Assembly (NCBI RefSeq): GCF_038592905.1 | Contig: NZ_CP151943.1 | Location: forward strand, 2,926,501 to 2,990,500 | DNA: 64,000 nucleotides | From: Neobacillus sp. FSL H8-0543 | Lineage (GTDB): Bacteria > Bacillota > Bacilli > Bacillales > Cytobacillaceae | Direction of reading: 5' to 3' | Shown here: piece by piece, positions 49,687-57,956 of the stretch | Position numbering within the stretch: the first letter of the stretch is position 1 | Layout of the letters: each line of letters opens with the position of its first letter | Notes under the pieces: model-generated | What the model was told of the DNA's origin: nothing | The model's database searches: none | Seen by the model: only the letters and a program-made list of their open reading frames with translations | Made by a program: the position numbers and the translations under genes

Positions 49687-50769
49687 TTATGCTGCTTTAA
49701 ATATTTTAACAATATTAACGACAAGTACCTTTGTAATGGAATAGGCCGGTATGACGAAGATAATGCCAACCACGCCCATCAGGCTTCCGGCTGTTAAAAT
49801 TAACACAATAATAGTTAATGGGTGGATATTTAGCGTTTTGCCCATGATATTTGGAGAAATGATATTACCCTCAATTTGTTGTGCAACTAACATGATAATA
49901 GCAACGAACAAAACCTTTGATGGATCTTGAAATAATGCGACTAAAAAGGCAGGAATAACAGCAATATAGGGACCTAAGAACGGAATGACGTTGGTAAACA
50001 TACCGAACATCGCTAAAACTAATGAATAGTTCAGCCCAATAATTAAATAACCTACCAATAAGAGTAAACCGACAATCACACTGACGAGAATTTGCCCTTG
50101 TATATAGGTAGCGATGGTCTTGTCCACATCTTTTAATATGTTTTTCACGTGTTCTTTTTTAGACTGTGGAGCAAAGATAGCAACACTCGGTGCAAACCGG
50201 TCACTATCTTTTAACATATAAAATAAAATAAACGGAACAAGTACTAAGTTGAAAATGGTAGTTATAAAACCGCCAATTAACCCAAAGACCCCAAGAATTC
50301 CATTGGCTATATTTCCTACATTCGATTCAATTCGGGACTCTAATTCTGTACTCGCATTTAGAAATGCTTCTTGAACGAAGTCTGGGAAAGTGCTTTTATT
50401 TTCCTGTACATACTGAATCCAATCGGTAACGGTGGCAACCATTGCTGGCAAATTATCAATAAAATTTTCTAATTGATCATTTAGGATAGGAGCAACTAAT
50501 TTAATAACACCATATATAAATAGAATAATGGCAATATAAGCTCCGATAATCGCTAACCACCTGGGAGTATTCTTTGATTCTAGCCAGGTGACTAATGGTC
50601 GGCATAAATAAAATAAAATACCAGCTAAGACAAATGGCAAAAAGATTGTTTTCAGCAGAACAACGATGGGCGTTAATATAAATTGGTTCACCCTTACTAA
50701 ATAGACAATTAGTAAAAATAAGATGATGGCGATCATGATTTTAAACCATCTTTTTTCTAACAACGACAT
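49687..50769 (-). CDS. AI-2E-family transporter (PerM-like)
   Basis: 360 residues. Family layout: helices at about 9-30, 33-50 and 65-90, a cytoplasmic/extracellular helical region (about 95-150), and five C-terminal helices including FGMFTNVIPFLGPYIAVIPA (about 245-264) and QQIEGNIISPNIMGK (about 284-298), both strongly conserved. The family includes autoinducer-2 exporter candidates and Na+/H+ antiporters, so the substrate is open. Monocistronic. Confidence 0.9.
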   Translation of the reverse strand: MSLLEKRWFKIMIAIILFLLIVYLVRVNQFILTPIVVLLKTIFLPFVLAGILFYLCRPLVTWLESKNTPRWLAIIGAYIAIILFIYGVIKLVAPILNDQLENFIDNLPAMVATVTDWIQYVQENKSTFPDFVQEAFLNASTELESRIESNVGNIANGILGVFGLIGGFITTIFNLVLVPFILFYMLKDSDRFAPSVAIFAPQSKKEHVKNILKDVDKTIATYIQGQILVSVIVGLLLLVGYLIIGLNYSLVLAMFGMFTNVIPFLGPYIAVIPAFLVALFQDPSKVLFVAIIMLVAQQIEGNIISPNIMGKTLNIHPLTIIVLILTAGSLMGVVGIIFVIPAYSITKVLVVNIVKIFKAA

Positions 50770-50929
50770 GAACTTTCCACTCTCCCAAAAGCTTGCTAAA
50801 ATTTTCCTCTCTTGAATATAACAATTAATTCAAAAAAAACCAATAGGATGATTATACGTTGTTCCCAGTATAACAAAGCTTAGTTGTTTAATTAACAATT
50901 ATTTTACCAAAAGTTTACAACTAATTACT

Positions 50930-50973
50930 TTGACAGATAGAGTAATTTCTAGTAATATTGCTCTATCAGATAG
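50930..50973 (+). promoter_or_regulatory. padR promoter with symmetric GATAG/CTATC operator
   Basis: TTGACA (50930-50935), 17-bp spacer, TATAAT-like TAATAT (50953-50958). GATAGAG (50936-50942) and CTCTATC (50961-50967) flank the -10 symmetrically, and CTATCAGATAG (50963-50973) adds a second palindrome sharing a half-site. Consistent with autorepression by the PadR protein. Confidence 0.7.
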
Positions 50974-51001
50974 AACAGTGAATAATTAAGGAAGTGATAC
51001 T

Positions 51002-51328
51002 ATGATCAGAAGCGATATAATTCGCGGACACTTAGATTCTATTATCTTGCGCCTGATTTTTGAACGAGACAGGTATGGCTATGAAATATCTAAGGAAATC
51101 AGCTTACGTACGGACAACCGCTTTCAAGTAAAAGAAGCAACACTCTATGCTGTTTTTCAACGATTAGAGAAAAAGGAATTAATCCAATCCTATTTGGGGA
51201 ATGTTTCTCAAGGTGCGAAACGGAAGTATTACAAAATCACGAAACTTGGAAAAGTTTATTTAAAAGAAATGATTGACGAATGGATAGAAACCAAACGAAT
51301 TATCGATATCTTTAGTGATGCAAGATGA
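51002..51328 (+). CDS. PadR-family transcription regulator
   Basis: 108 residues, ATG after AAGGAAGTGATACT. Winged-helix with the PadR signature: ILRLIFERDRYGYEISKEIS (about 16-35), then QVKEATLYAVFQRLEKKELI and KRKYYKITKLGKVYL (wing). Length fits PadR subfamily 2. Overlapping palindromes cover its own promoter. The next gene follows 83 bp later without a visible terminator, so it may be co-transcribed and controlled. Confidence 0.92.
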   Translation: MIRSDIIRGHLDSIILRLIFERDRYGYEISKEISLRTDNRFQVKEATLYAVFQRLEKKELIQSYLGNVSQGAKRKYYKITKLGKVYLKEMIDEWIETKRIIDIFSDAR

Positions 51329-51411
51329 TGGTCGATTCTCGCGACGCGGTTGGAGTATCTTCTTCTTCAGGCTTGTCAAATTCACCGAGTCAAAAAGGAG
51401 GTATTCAATAG

Positions 51412-52032
51412 ATGGGTGAAAAAAAGATATATATTCTTTTTACGGCGACAGGCTCATGGTTAACAAAGCTGATTCAGTTATATACTAGAAAAACGTATAA
51501 TCACGTATCCCTATCATTTGATGAACAATTAAATGAAACCTACAGTTTTGGCCGTAAAAAAGCGCACAATCCATTTATTGGCGGATTTGTACGTGAAAAA
51601 ATAGCTGAGGGGTTATTTAAAAAGGCAACCTGTGAAGTTTACAGTTACACAATCTCTGAAACAGAATATAACCAAATGAAACAAAAGGTCCAATATTTTG
51701 AAGCAATGAAAGATTTATACCGATACAATTTTATAGGATTATTTGCCATTATATTTAATTATGATTTAAAAAGAAAAAATGCTTTTTTTTGTTCGCAATT
51801 TGTTGCAACCATACTCAATGAAAAAAAACATGTGATTGATAAATCACCCAACCTGTGTACACCTCAAGATTTAATGGATGTGGAGCAACTACAATTAGTA
51901 TACCAAGGTCCATTAAATGCATACCCATATCAGGATATAAATGAAGAAACCCTGGAAACCCTTTTAGAATTAAGACCTTGGAACCCCATTTTATATAATT
52001 CCCATGATTTTATAAATAGCCCCTATGTTTAA
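51412..52032 (+). CDS. YiiX/NlpC-P60-like permuted papain-fold protein
   Basis: 206 residues, ATG after AAAAAGGAGGTATTCAATAG. The N-terminal part has YNHVSLSFDE (His about 31), and the later FFCSQFVATIL holds a Cys (about 127), the His-before-Cys order of circularly permuted NlpC/P60 (YiiX-like) papain-fold enzymes. Members hydrolyse or bind lipids, peptides or acyl esters. No signal peptide, so cytosolic. Likely in one unit with padR. Substrate unknown. Confidence 0.75.
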   Translation: MGEKKIYILFTATGSWLTKLIQLYTRKTYNHVSLSFDEQLNETYSFGRKKAHNPFIGGFVREKIAEGLFKKATCEVYSYTISETEYNQMKQKVQYFEAMKDLYRYNFIGLFAIIFNYDLKRKNAFFCSQFVATILNEKKHVIDKSPNLCTPQDLMDVEQLQLVYQGPLNAYPYQDINEETLETLLELRPWNPILYNSHDFINSPYV

Positions 52033-52058
52033 TAGCAAGAATATGGCATAAAGACATG

Positions 52059-52097
52059 TAAAAGCGGACTTTCTAAAAATAGAAAGTCCGCTTTTAC
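52059..52097. terminator. Bidirectional intrinsic terminator
   Basis: TAAAAGCGGACTTTCT (52059-52074) and AGAAAGTCCGCTTTTA (52081-52096), perfect 16-bp arms with a 6-nt loop. Confidence 0.93.
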
Positions 52098-52130
52098 AAT
52101 ATAATGGATTTAGAAGGCAATCCAAATGGG

Positions 52131-53864
52131 CTATGCCAATTGTTGTTCAGCAAATTCATGATATAATGCATGTGTTTGTGTTAATTCGTGATGGGTGCCG
52201 ATGCCTGTGATTTGTCCTTTTTCGATAAATATTATTTTATCCGCATCGACGATCGTAGATAATCGGTGGGCGATGACAAAGGTGGTGCGCCCTTCCATTA
52301 ATCTGGTTAACGCTTGTTGAACCACACCTTCGGATTGACTGTCTAAACTAGCCGTTGCCTCATCCATCATCAGTATTTTAGGATCACGTAAAAACGCACG
52401 GGCAATGGCGATTCGTTGCCGCTGACCGCCGGAAAGTTTCACACCGCGCTCACCAACCTCCGTATCCAATCCTTTCGGAAACGACTGAATAAATTCATCG
52501 GCATAAGCCATTTTTGCAACTTCCCATAGACGTTCGTCTGAAATATGGTCATCATCATCTAAGCCGTAACATAAATTTTCACGAATGGTCCCAGCCATCA
52601 TTGCACTTTCTTGAGAAACATAACCAATTTGACTTCGCCAAGAGGCAATTGATAGCTTATTTATAGGTGTATCCCCAATTCGGATTGTACCTGAAGTAGG
52701 TTCGTAAAACCGTTCGAGTAGTCCAAACACGGTTGTTTTACCGCCACCGCTTGGTCCAGCAAAGGCAATCATTTCACCAGGCTGGGCTTCAAACGACACC
52801 TTCTGAAGGACAGGCTCGTCCTCACTATAAGCAAATGACACGTCTTGGACTTGAATCGGCTTGTTGGAAATATCTACGTCTAACCCCGCTTGTCCTTCTT
52901 CGGCAGGCAAGTCCAAAATATCGATAATCCGCTCGGTTGCACCCTTTGCCTTTTGCAATTGTGTAAAGAACATTGCAAACGACGTAATCGGAAAAATGAT
53001 TTGGAATAGGTAGAGTAAAAAGGCAACGAGGGACCCCGTCGACATCGTTCCATTCGCCACACGCATTCCGCCATACCCAATAATTGTTACAATCACAATC
53101 ATGACAACTAGGTACATGATTGGAGCGATTAATGCTGTAATACGAGCTTCCTTTAGTCCGAATCCAAGTAACCTATCGATACCAGATAAGCCTTTTGTTT
53201 CTTCGAATTTTTCAGCGGTTGAGGATTTCATTAAACGGATTTCACTAAGGGTTTGCTGAATATTCCCTGTGAATTTAGCTGTTTCATCCTGAAGCCCCCT
53301 CGATATTTTGGCCATTTGGCGGCCGAGCGGGAACATGATGACCATTGTTAAAGGTACAGAGATTAACATCAATAGTGTCATTTTCCAATCCATGATAAGT
53401 AAGATGGTGATCGCACCAATAATGGAGATGATGCCGGTAATAAATTGAGGAAAGTGATTAGAAATTAACTCACGAACAATGCTTGTGTCGTTAATGACAC
53501 GACTTACCGTTTCACCGCTTGATTGTTTATCAAAATAGCTTACTGGTAACCGAATTAATTTTAACCACATCCGCTCACGCAGCCGGGCGACAATTTTTTG
53601 ACCGACCAGGCTTAATAAGTAAATAGAGGCGCCGTTAATAATCGCTTGGAAGATAAATGCCACCCCAATCCCGATTATGAGTGGGACGCTTAACGAAGAA
53701 ACGGAAAATCCGTCTACTAAATTTTTGGTGAGGACTGGTACAACAAGACCGGCAAGCGTAGTAATCAGACTGGCAGTTAGACCGATAATAAGTGCTAATT
53801 TAGGAATTTTAGTTGATAAAATTAAGGAAAAAAACGGCTGTAAGCCACGATCTTGTTTGTTCAT
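52131..53864 (-). CDS. bmrA: BmrA-like homodimeric multidrug ABC exporter
   Basis: 577 residues. Very like B. subtilis BmrA (589) by eye: KLIRLPVSYFDKQSSGETVSR (split, about 102-122), then GNIQQTLSEIRLMKSSTAE. Six membrane helices to about 310. ATPase domain with Walker A GPSGGGKTT (about 370), signature LSGGQRQR (about 475), Walker B LMMDEATASLD and H-loop IAHR, ending FAEQQLA. Homodimer expected. BmrA exports varied drugs. Monocistronic, facing the YiiX-like gene. Confidence 0.93.
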   Translation of the reverse strand: MNKQDRGLQPFFSLILSTKIPKLALIIGLTASLITTLAGLVVPVLTKNLVDGFSVSSLSVPLIIGIGVAFIFQAIINGASIYLLSLVGQKIVARLRERMWLKLIRLPVSYFDKQSSGETVSRVINDTSIVRELISNHFPQFITGIISIIGAITILLIMDWKMTLLMLISVPLTMVIMFPLGRQMAKISRGLQDETAKFTGNIQQTLSEIRLMKSSTAEKFEETKGLSGIDRLLGFGLKEARITALIAPIMYLVVMIVIVTIIGYGGMRVANGTMSTGSLVAFLLYLFQIIFPITSFAMFFTQLQKAKGATERIIDILDLPAEEGQAGLDVDISNKPIQVQDVSFAYSEDEPVLQKVSFEAQPGEMIAFAGPSGGGKTTVFGLLERFYEPTSGTIRIGDTPINKLSIASWRSQIGYVSQESAMMAGTIRENLCYGLDDDDHISDERLWEVAKMAYADEFIQSFPKGLDTEVGERGVKLSGGQRQRIAIARAFLRDPKILMMDEATASLDSQSEGVVQQALTRLMEGRTTFVIAHRLSTIVDADKIIFIEKGQITGIGTHHELTQTHALYHEFAEQQLA

Positions 53865-54064
53865 TTCGATTTGCTCCTATCATATGTAGCCAGGGTAGAT
53901 TACAAACTTACTATGTATCATTTTACCTATAAATGAGAGAAATATCTAATTTAGAGAGCCGTTTGCGCTGACCTTGGAAAAAGATGAGTTTTTAGCAATT
54001 TCAAATACTACTTTGTAACATTAAAGCATAGTAGAAAGTCTAAATGGGTAGGAGGTGTAGCGAA

Positions 54065-54976
54065 TTGGTTAGGGCAAAAAAACTTTCTTTGATTTTGCTT
54101 CTATTATTAATAACTGCTTGTGATGATTCAAAAAAACTAGAAGTACAACCGATAGATGATGTATATGGAAATCAAACCGAATTAGAGCCAAAAGAAGTTG
54201 AACCTACAACGTACTTACTTAATGAGATAATGGAAAAAGCCAAAAGAGGCTTCGTAATAGGCAGCGAGTTTGGTGCAATGGATAACACGATAAATGAAGT
54301 AAAGGAAAAGTGGGGAGAGCCTGATAGCGTGGATCGAGCTGGTTCTGGTTATTATGCAACCTATGGAAAGGTAGGAATAACCTTTGGCTATAACGAGCAA
54401 GGTGAAATCTTTGATGTACGTTCCTATTCAAAAGAGCTTCAAGAGCTCACATTTACTAACATAGAAGAGGTAGTAGGAAGACCAGAAGAAAAGAAAGAGT
54501 ACAATAATGACTATATTTACACTTATAAAGTAACCTCGGATCTTCAACTAAAGTTTGTAGGCCCAAAGGATAATGAAGTAATAGATCATATTTCAGTATT
54601 TAATCAAAAAAGAACGATGAAAGAAGAGGAACCATATCCCCTTGAAATTAAAGGAACTTCGAATCAACTTTCCCATACTGCATGGGGAAAAATGCTGGAG
54701 TGGCGAAAAAACATCATAGCTTTTTCTAAGGGGGAGGAAAATGTCTTCATAAATGGTCCAAATAAGAAGATGGTGGCACTAACCTTTGATGATGGACCGG
54801 ATACTGTTACTACATCAGCAATTATAGATATTTTAGAAGAATACAACGTTATCGGGAATTTCTTTTTCGTTGGTAGCAATGTGAAAAAATATCCTGAGGT
54901 TGTAAACCGTGCCTATAAAAAAGGAAATTTAGTTTTAAGTCATAGCTATGATCTGTTGGACTGGACGAATTACTAA
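54065..54976 (+). CDS. Lipoprotein with C-terminally truncated polysaccharide deacetylase (NodB) domain
   Basis: 303 residues from TTG 54065, 6 nt after TAGGAGGTG; an ATG at 54044 precedes that RBS. Signal peptide with lipobox LITAC (Cys about 18). The middle (about 50-190) has DNTINEVKEKWGEPDSVDRAG, a domain seen in Bacillus secreted proteins (split). The NodB domain begins at MVALTFDDGPD (about 236) but stops at residue 303 with HSYDLLDWTNY; normal NodB domains need about 120 more residues, and the metal motif His-x3-His is incomplete. Probably a truncated, inactive deacetylase. A repeat array follows directly. Confidence 0.75.
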   Translation: MVRAKKLSLILLLLLITACDDSKKLEVQPIDDVYGNQTELEPKEVEPTTYLLNEIMEKAKRGFVIGSEFGAMDNTINEVKEKWGEPDSVDRAGSGYYATYGKVGITFGYNEQGEIFDVRSYSKELQELTFTNIEEVVGRPEEKKEYNNDYIYTYKVTSDLQLKFVGPKDNEVIDHISVFNQKRTMKEEEPYPLEIKGTSNQLSHTAWGKMLEWRKNIIAFSKGEENVFINGPNKKMVALTFDDGPDTVTTSAIIDILEEYNVIGNFFFVGSNVKKYPEVVNRAYKKGNLVLSHSYDLLDWTNY

Positions 54977-55006
54977 AATTGAAGGCTTATAAATAACTTC
55001 TCGTAT

Positions 55007-55214
55007 GGGTTTTGATACGAAGATGTCCTTCATCAACCTTATGAAGGACACCTCACTCGGGTTTTGATACGGAGATGTCCTTCATCAACCTTATGAAGGA
55101 CACCTCACTCGGGTTTTGATATGGAGATGTCCTTCATCAACCTTATGAAGGACACCTCACTCGGGTTTTGATATGGAGATGTCCTTCACTTCAATCTTAT
55201 GAAGGACATCAAGT
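55007..55214 (+). repeat. Four tandem 52-bp units, each with a 10-bp hairpin
   Basis: Units begin GGGTTTTGATA at 55007, 55059, 55111 and 55163. Each holds TGTCCTTCAT, a 7-nt loop CAACCTT, and ATGAAGGACA. Units 1-3 differ by only a few bases; unit 4 has a changed loop (CTTCAATCTTA) yet its stem is kept and even longer (GATGTCCTTCA / TGAAGGACATC). Units abut without unique spacers, so this is no CRISPR. No ORF crosses it. The remaining gap between the truncated deacetylase and the peroxiredoxin gene holds just the terminator. Confidence 0.92.
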
Positions 55215-55275
55215 CTGAATCAGCGCCGTTTTGTAAAAATCTAAAATGAAATTTAATCAAAAAACAGCAATCCAT

Positions 55276-55315
55276 AAAAAAACATCTCTCAAAAGCTTGA
55301 GGGATGTTTTTTTCG
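55276..55315. terminator. Bidirectional intrinsic terminator
   Basis: AAAAAAACATCTCTCAA (55276-55292) and TTGAGGGATGTTTTTTT (55297-55313), one G-U pair. It ends the peroxiredoxin gene on the minus strand. Confidence 0.92.
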
Positions 55316-55320
55316 GACAG

Positions 55321-55794
55321 CTATTGTTTTGTTAACTTCTCAAGTTCTGTAAAAACCGCCTCATAATCCTCTTTCTTATCCGCCTTGAATGAAGTATTTA
55401 TGTAACTTATCACACCCTCTTTATTGACAACAAAGACAGAACGGATGGCAACTTCGCCTTTTTCGTTAAACACCTTATAGTCTTTAACGGTTTGTCTATG
55501 CCAATCTGAAACTAAAGGATAAGGCAATTTCCCCATACTTGCAGCAAAGACGTTGTGCGAATGGATATGATCGACACTAACTCCCAGCACTTCGGCATCT
55601 AATGCTTGAAATCTTTTGTAATCCTCTTTCCAAGAGGATATTTCTTTGATTCAGCCAGGTGTAAAGTCCATACCATAAAAAGCGAGGACTACATTCTTTT
55701 GCCCTTTATAATCGGACAATGATAGCTTTTCCTTTGTTGTTGCAGGTAATGAAAAATCAGGTGCAACATCCCCGATACTCAAAGACGCTTCCAA
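55321..55794 (-). CDS. Selenocysteine-containing peroxiredoxin (in-frame TGA at catalytic position)
   Basis: 157 residues if TGA 55653-55651 is read as selenocysteine (residue 48). TTG start at 55794, 7 nt after AAAGGAGG. N-terminus ASLSIGDVAPDFSLPA and NVVLAFYGMDFTPG-U-IKEISSW place the TGA exactly where AhpC/Bcp-type peroxiredoxins have the peroxidatic Cys (FTPGC, with the conserved Thr three before it). The frame continues intact to IRSVFVVNKEGVISYI with the active-site Arg and a normal C-terminus. The protein has no cysteine at all, so the TGA residue would be the sole redox centre. A SECIS-like hairpin follows the TGA. A decayed Cys codon (TGC to TGA) is the alternative. Confidence 0.85.
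55621..55653 (-). promoter_or_regulatory. Candidate bacterial SECIS element with its UGA
   Basis: On the minus strand: TGA, 11 nt, then ATCCTCTT - GGA - AAGAGGAT (55639-55621), a perfect 8-bp stem with a 3-nt loop. UGA to apical loop is 19 nt. The known bacterial SECIS rule asks for 16-37 nt, a loop of 3-14 nt and a G among the first two loop bases; all are met. No bulged U like that of E. coli fdhF is evident. Confidence 0.75.
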
Positions 55795-55960
55795 GTTCAA
55801 ACCTCCTTTAGAAGATTGCTTACCTCGATATTTTCTCCATTATTAGATGAAATTAGACTTTTATGGATTAAATTGACATGGATCAATGCAAATACAGGTT
55901 AATACTATGCGCATGTCACAAATTGTTCGGAATCTAGTGAAAATAGTTCTCATTTACATA

Positions 55961-55988
55961 TTGACGGAAAACCTCTCGATGTTATAAT
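55961..55988 (+). promoter_or_regulatory. Sigma-A promoter of yclNOPQ
   Basis: TTGACG (55961-55966), 16-bp spacer, TATAAT (55983-55988). Confidence 0.75.
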
Positions 55989-56003
55989 CATAATGTAAGT
56001 AAC

Positions 56004-56018
56004 TGATAATGATTTTCA
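56004..56018 (+). promoter_or_regulatory. Fur box
   Basis: TGATAATGATTTTCA, 14 of 15 to the 7-1-7 Fur consensus TGATAATNATTATCA, placed just after the predicted transcription start, so Fur-Fe would block the siderophore uptake operon. Confidence 0.85.
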
Positions 56019-56062
56019 ATATCACTAAATATGCTAGAAAAATAGAAATGTTGGGGTAAGCG

Positions 56063-57013
56063 ATGAAAAAACGATACTTACTACTTGGGTTGCTTGTCTT
56101 GTCTGCTACTTCATTGTTTGTAGGCGTCAGCAGCATATCACCTTTAGACTTATTTGATTTCCAATCAGAAGAAACGCAAATTTTCCTAATCAGCAGGCTT
56201 CCAAGGCTAGTCGCTATTTTACTGGCAGGAGCAGGGATGAGTATCGCTGGTTTGATTATGCAGCAGCTTAGCAGAAACAAATTTGTCTCACCGACGACGG
56301 CTGGAACATTAGATGCTACACGTTTAGGGATCCTCGTTTCAATGCTATTGTTTGCAAATGCTTCGATGCTAGAGAAAATGGCGGTTGCCTTTGTGTTTGC
56401 GCTTGCTGGAACATTTTTGTTTATGAAAATTCTTGACCGAATCAAATTTAAAGATGCAATCTTCATTCCGCTTGTAGGTCTTATGTTTGGTAATATTTTG
56501 TCCTCGGTTACAACTTTTTTTGCTTATCGTGCCGATGTCATTCAAAATATGTCCGCCTGGCTGCAAGGTGATTTTTCAATGATAATGAAGGGAAGGTATG
56601 AACTCCTTTATATAAGTGTTCCGATATTAATCATCTCTTATTTCTATGCTAACCGTTTTACAGTGGCTGGAATGGGAGAGGACTTTTCAAGAAATCTTGG
56701 GCTGGCCTACCGACGTGTCGTGAATATTGGTCTAATCTTAGTAGCGCTTGTTACGACAACGGTTGTATTAACAGTAGGGATTATCCCATTTCTTGGCTTA
56801 ATCATTCCAAACATTATTTCGATTTTTAAAGGGGACCATTTACAAAAGACATTACCGCATACTGCGCTTTTAGGTGCTATATTCCTTCTGATTTGCGATA
56901 TTTTAGGCCGGGTGCTTATTTTTCCATATGAGATTTCGATCAGTCTCATGGTGGGTGTAATCGGAAGCGGAATTTTCTTATACTTACTTTTCAGGAGGAA
57001 GGCATATGCGTAA
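56063..57013 (+). CDS. yclN: Siderophore ABC permease subunit (YclN/FpbN-like)
   Basis: 316 residues, ATG after TTGGGGTAAGCG. FecCD-family permease with eight to ten helices; RLPRLVAILLAGAGMSIAGL (about 49-68, split) is the family start motif and GIIPFLGLIIPNI (about 241-253) contains the coupling region. Size equals B. subtilis YclN (316), part of the petrobactin uptake system. The next permease gene overlaps by 8 bp. Behind a Fur box, so iron-regulated. Confidence 0.93.
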   Translation: MKKRYLLLGLLVLSATSLFVGVSSISPLDLFDFQSEETQIFLISRLPRLVAILLAGAGMSIAGLIMQQLSRNKFVSPTTAGTLDATRLGILVSMLLFANASMLEKMAVAFVFALAGTFLFMKILDRIKFKDAIFIPLVGLMFGNILSSVTTFFAYRADVIQNMSAWLQGDFSMIMKGRYELLYISVPILIISYFYANRFTVAGMGEDFSRNLGLAYRRVVNIGLILVALVTTTVVLTVGIIPFLGLIIPNIISIFKGDHLQKTLPHTALLGAIFLLICDILGRVLIFPYEISISLMVGVIGSGIFLYLLFRRKAYA

Positions 57014-57956
57014 CACGATAAAAATAGCCGTCCTCACCTTGATCGCTGTGGGAGCTTGCGCCCTCTACTTATTTCATGATTTAAACGGAAGCTTTGATTA
57101 TGCTCTGCCAAAACGAGCAATTAAAGTTCTTGCCATGGTATTGACGGGTGTTACAATCGCCTATGCCACCGTCGTATTCCAAACGATAACGCATAATCGA
57201 ATTCTAACACCAAGTATTATGGGATTGGATTCCCTTTACCTGCTATTACAAACGGTTATTATTTTCTTTTTAGGCTCTGGTCACATGCTTATTGTGAATA
57301 AACAGGTGAACTTTTTACTATCTGTTGTAGTCATGATTGTATTTGCCCTTATCTTATACAAATTCTTATTTAAAAAAGGCAATCAACCGATTTACTTTTT
57401 ATTGTTAGTCGGGATTATTGTTGGAACGTTTTTCTCAAGCATTTCAACCTTTTTCCAAGTCCTGATTGACCCGAATGAGTTTCAGGTTGTCCAAGACCGT
57501 ATGTTTGCCAGTTTTAATAATATCAACTCTGATTTAGTCTGGCTGGCAATTGCCATTGTCCTTCTTGTAATGATTTATGCCATGCGCTTTTTAAAGTACT
57601 TGGATGTTTTATCACTAGGTCGAGAGATGGCTATTAACCTAGGTGTTCCTTATGACACGATTGTGAAACAAGTCCTTATTATTGTCGCAATCTTCATTTC
57701 AATCTCAACAGCACTTGTCGGACCGATAACCTTTTTTGGTTTAATTGTAGCCAATCTGTCGTATCAATTTTTCAACACATACAAACATAAGACGCTGATA
57801 ACTGGGGCAATTCTGATGAGTATCATCGCCCTTGTTGGGGGACAATGGGTGGTCGAACGAATTTTCACGTTCTCGACAACGCTTAGTGTCATAATCAATT
57901 TTATCGGTGGTGTCTATTTCATCTACTTACTGTTAAAGGAGAGGAAGTCAGCATGA
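57006..57956 (+). CDS. yclO: Siderophore ABC permease subunit (YclO/FpbO-like)
   Basis: 316 residues; RBS AGGAGGAAGGC in the end of yclN. Second FecCD permease that pairs with YclN. Family marks: KRAIKVLAMVLTGVTIAYATVVFQTITHNRILTPSIMG (split, about 36-74) and LVGPITFFGLIVANLSY (about 238-254). Nine to ten helices. Overlaps the ATPase gene by 4 bp (ATGA). Confidence 0.93.
   Translation: MRNTIKIAVLTLIAVGACALYLFHDLNGSFDYALPKRAIKVLAMVLTGVTIAYATVVFQTITHNRILTPSIMGLDSLYLLLQTVIIFFLGSGHMLIVNKQVNFLLSVVVMIVFALILYKFLFKKGNQPIYFLLLVGIIVGTFFSSISTFFQVLIDPNEFQVVQDRMFASFNNINSDLVWLAIAIVLLVMIYAMRFLKYLDVLSLGREMAINLGVPYDTIVKQVLIIVAIFISISTALVGPITFFGLIVANLSYQFFNTYKHKTLITGAILMSIIALVGGQWVVERIFTFSTTLSVIINFIGGVYFIYLLLKERKSA

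Noticed and set aside
55007..55214. CRISPR-like repeat array
   Set aside because: The 52-bp units follow each other directly with no unique spacers and there are no cas genes.
55321..55590. Free-standing 89-residue peroxiredoxin fragment starting at GTG 55590
   Set aside because: The coding frame continues upstream through one TGA to a start with a good RBS; the short form would lack the catalytic site.
55954..56466. 170-residue minus-strand frame opposite yclN
   Set aside because: It lies antisense to yclN and runs over its promoter and Fur box; serine- and lysine-rich shadow composition.
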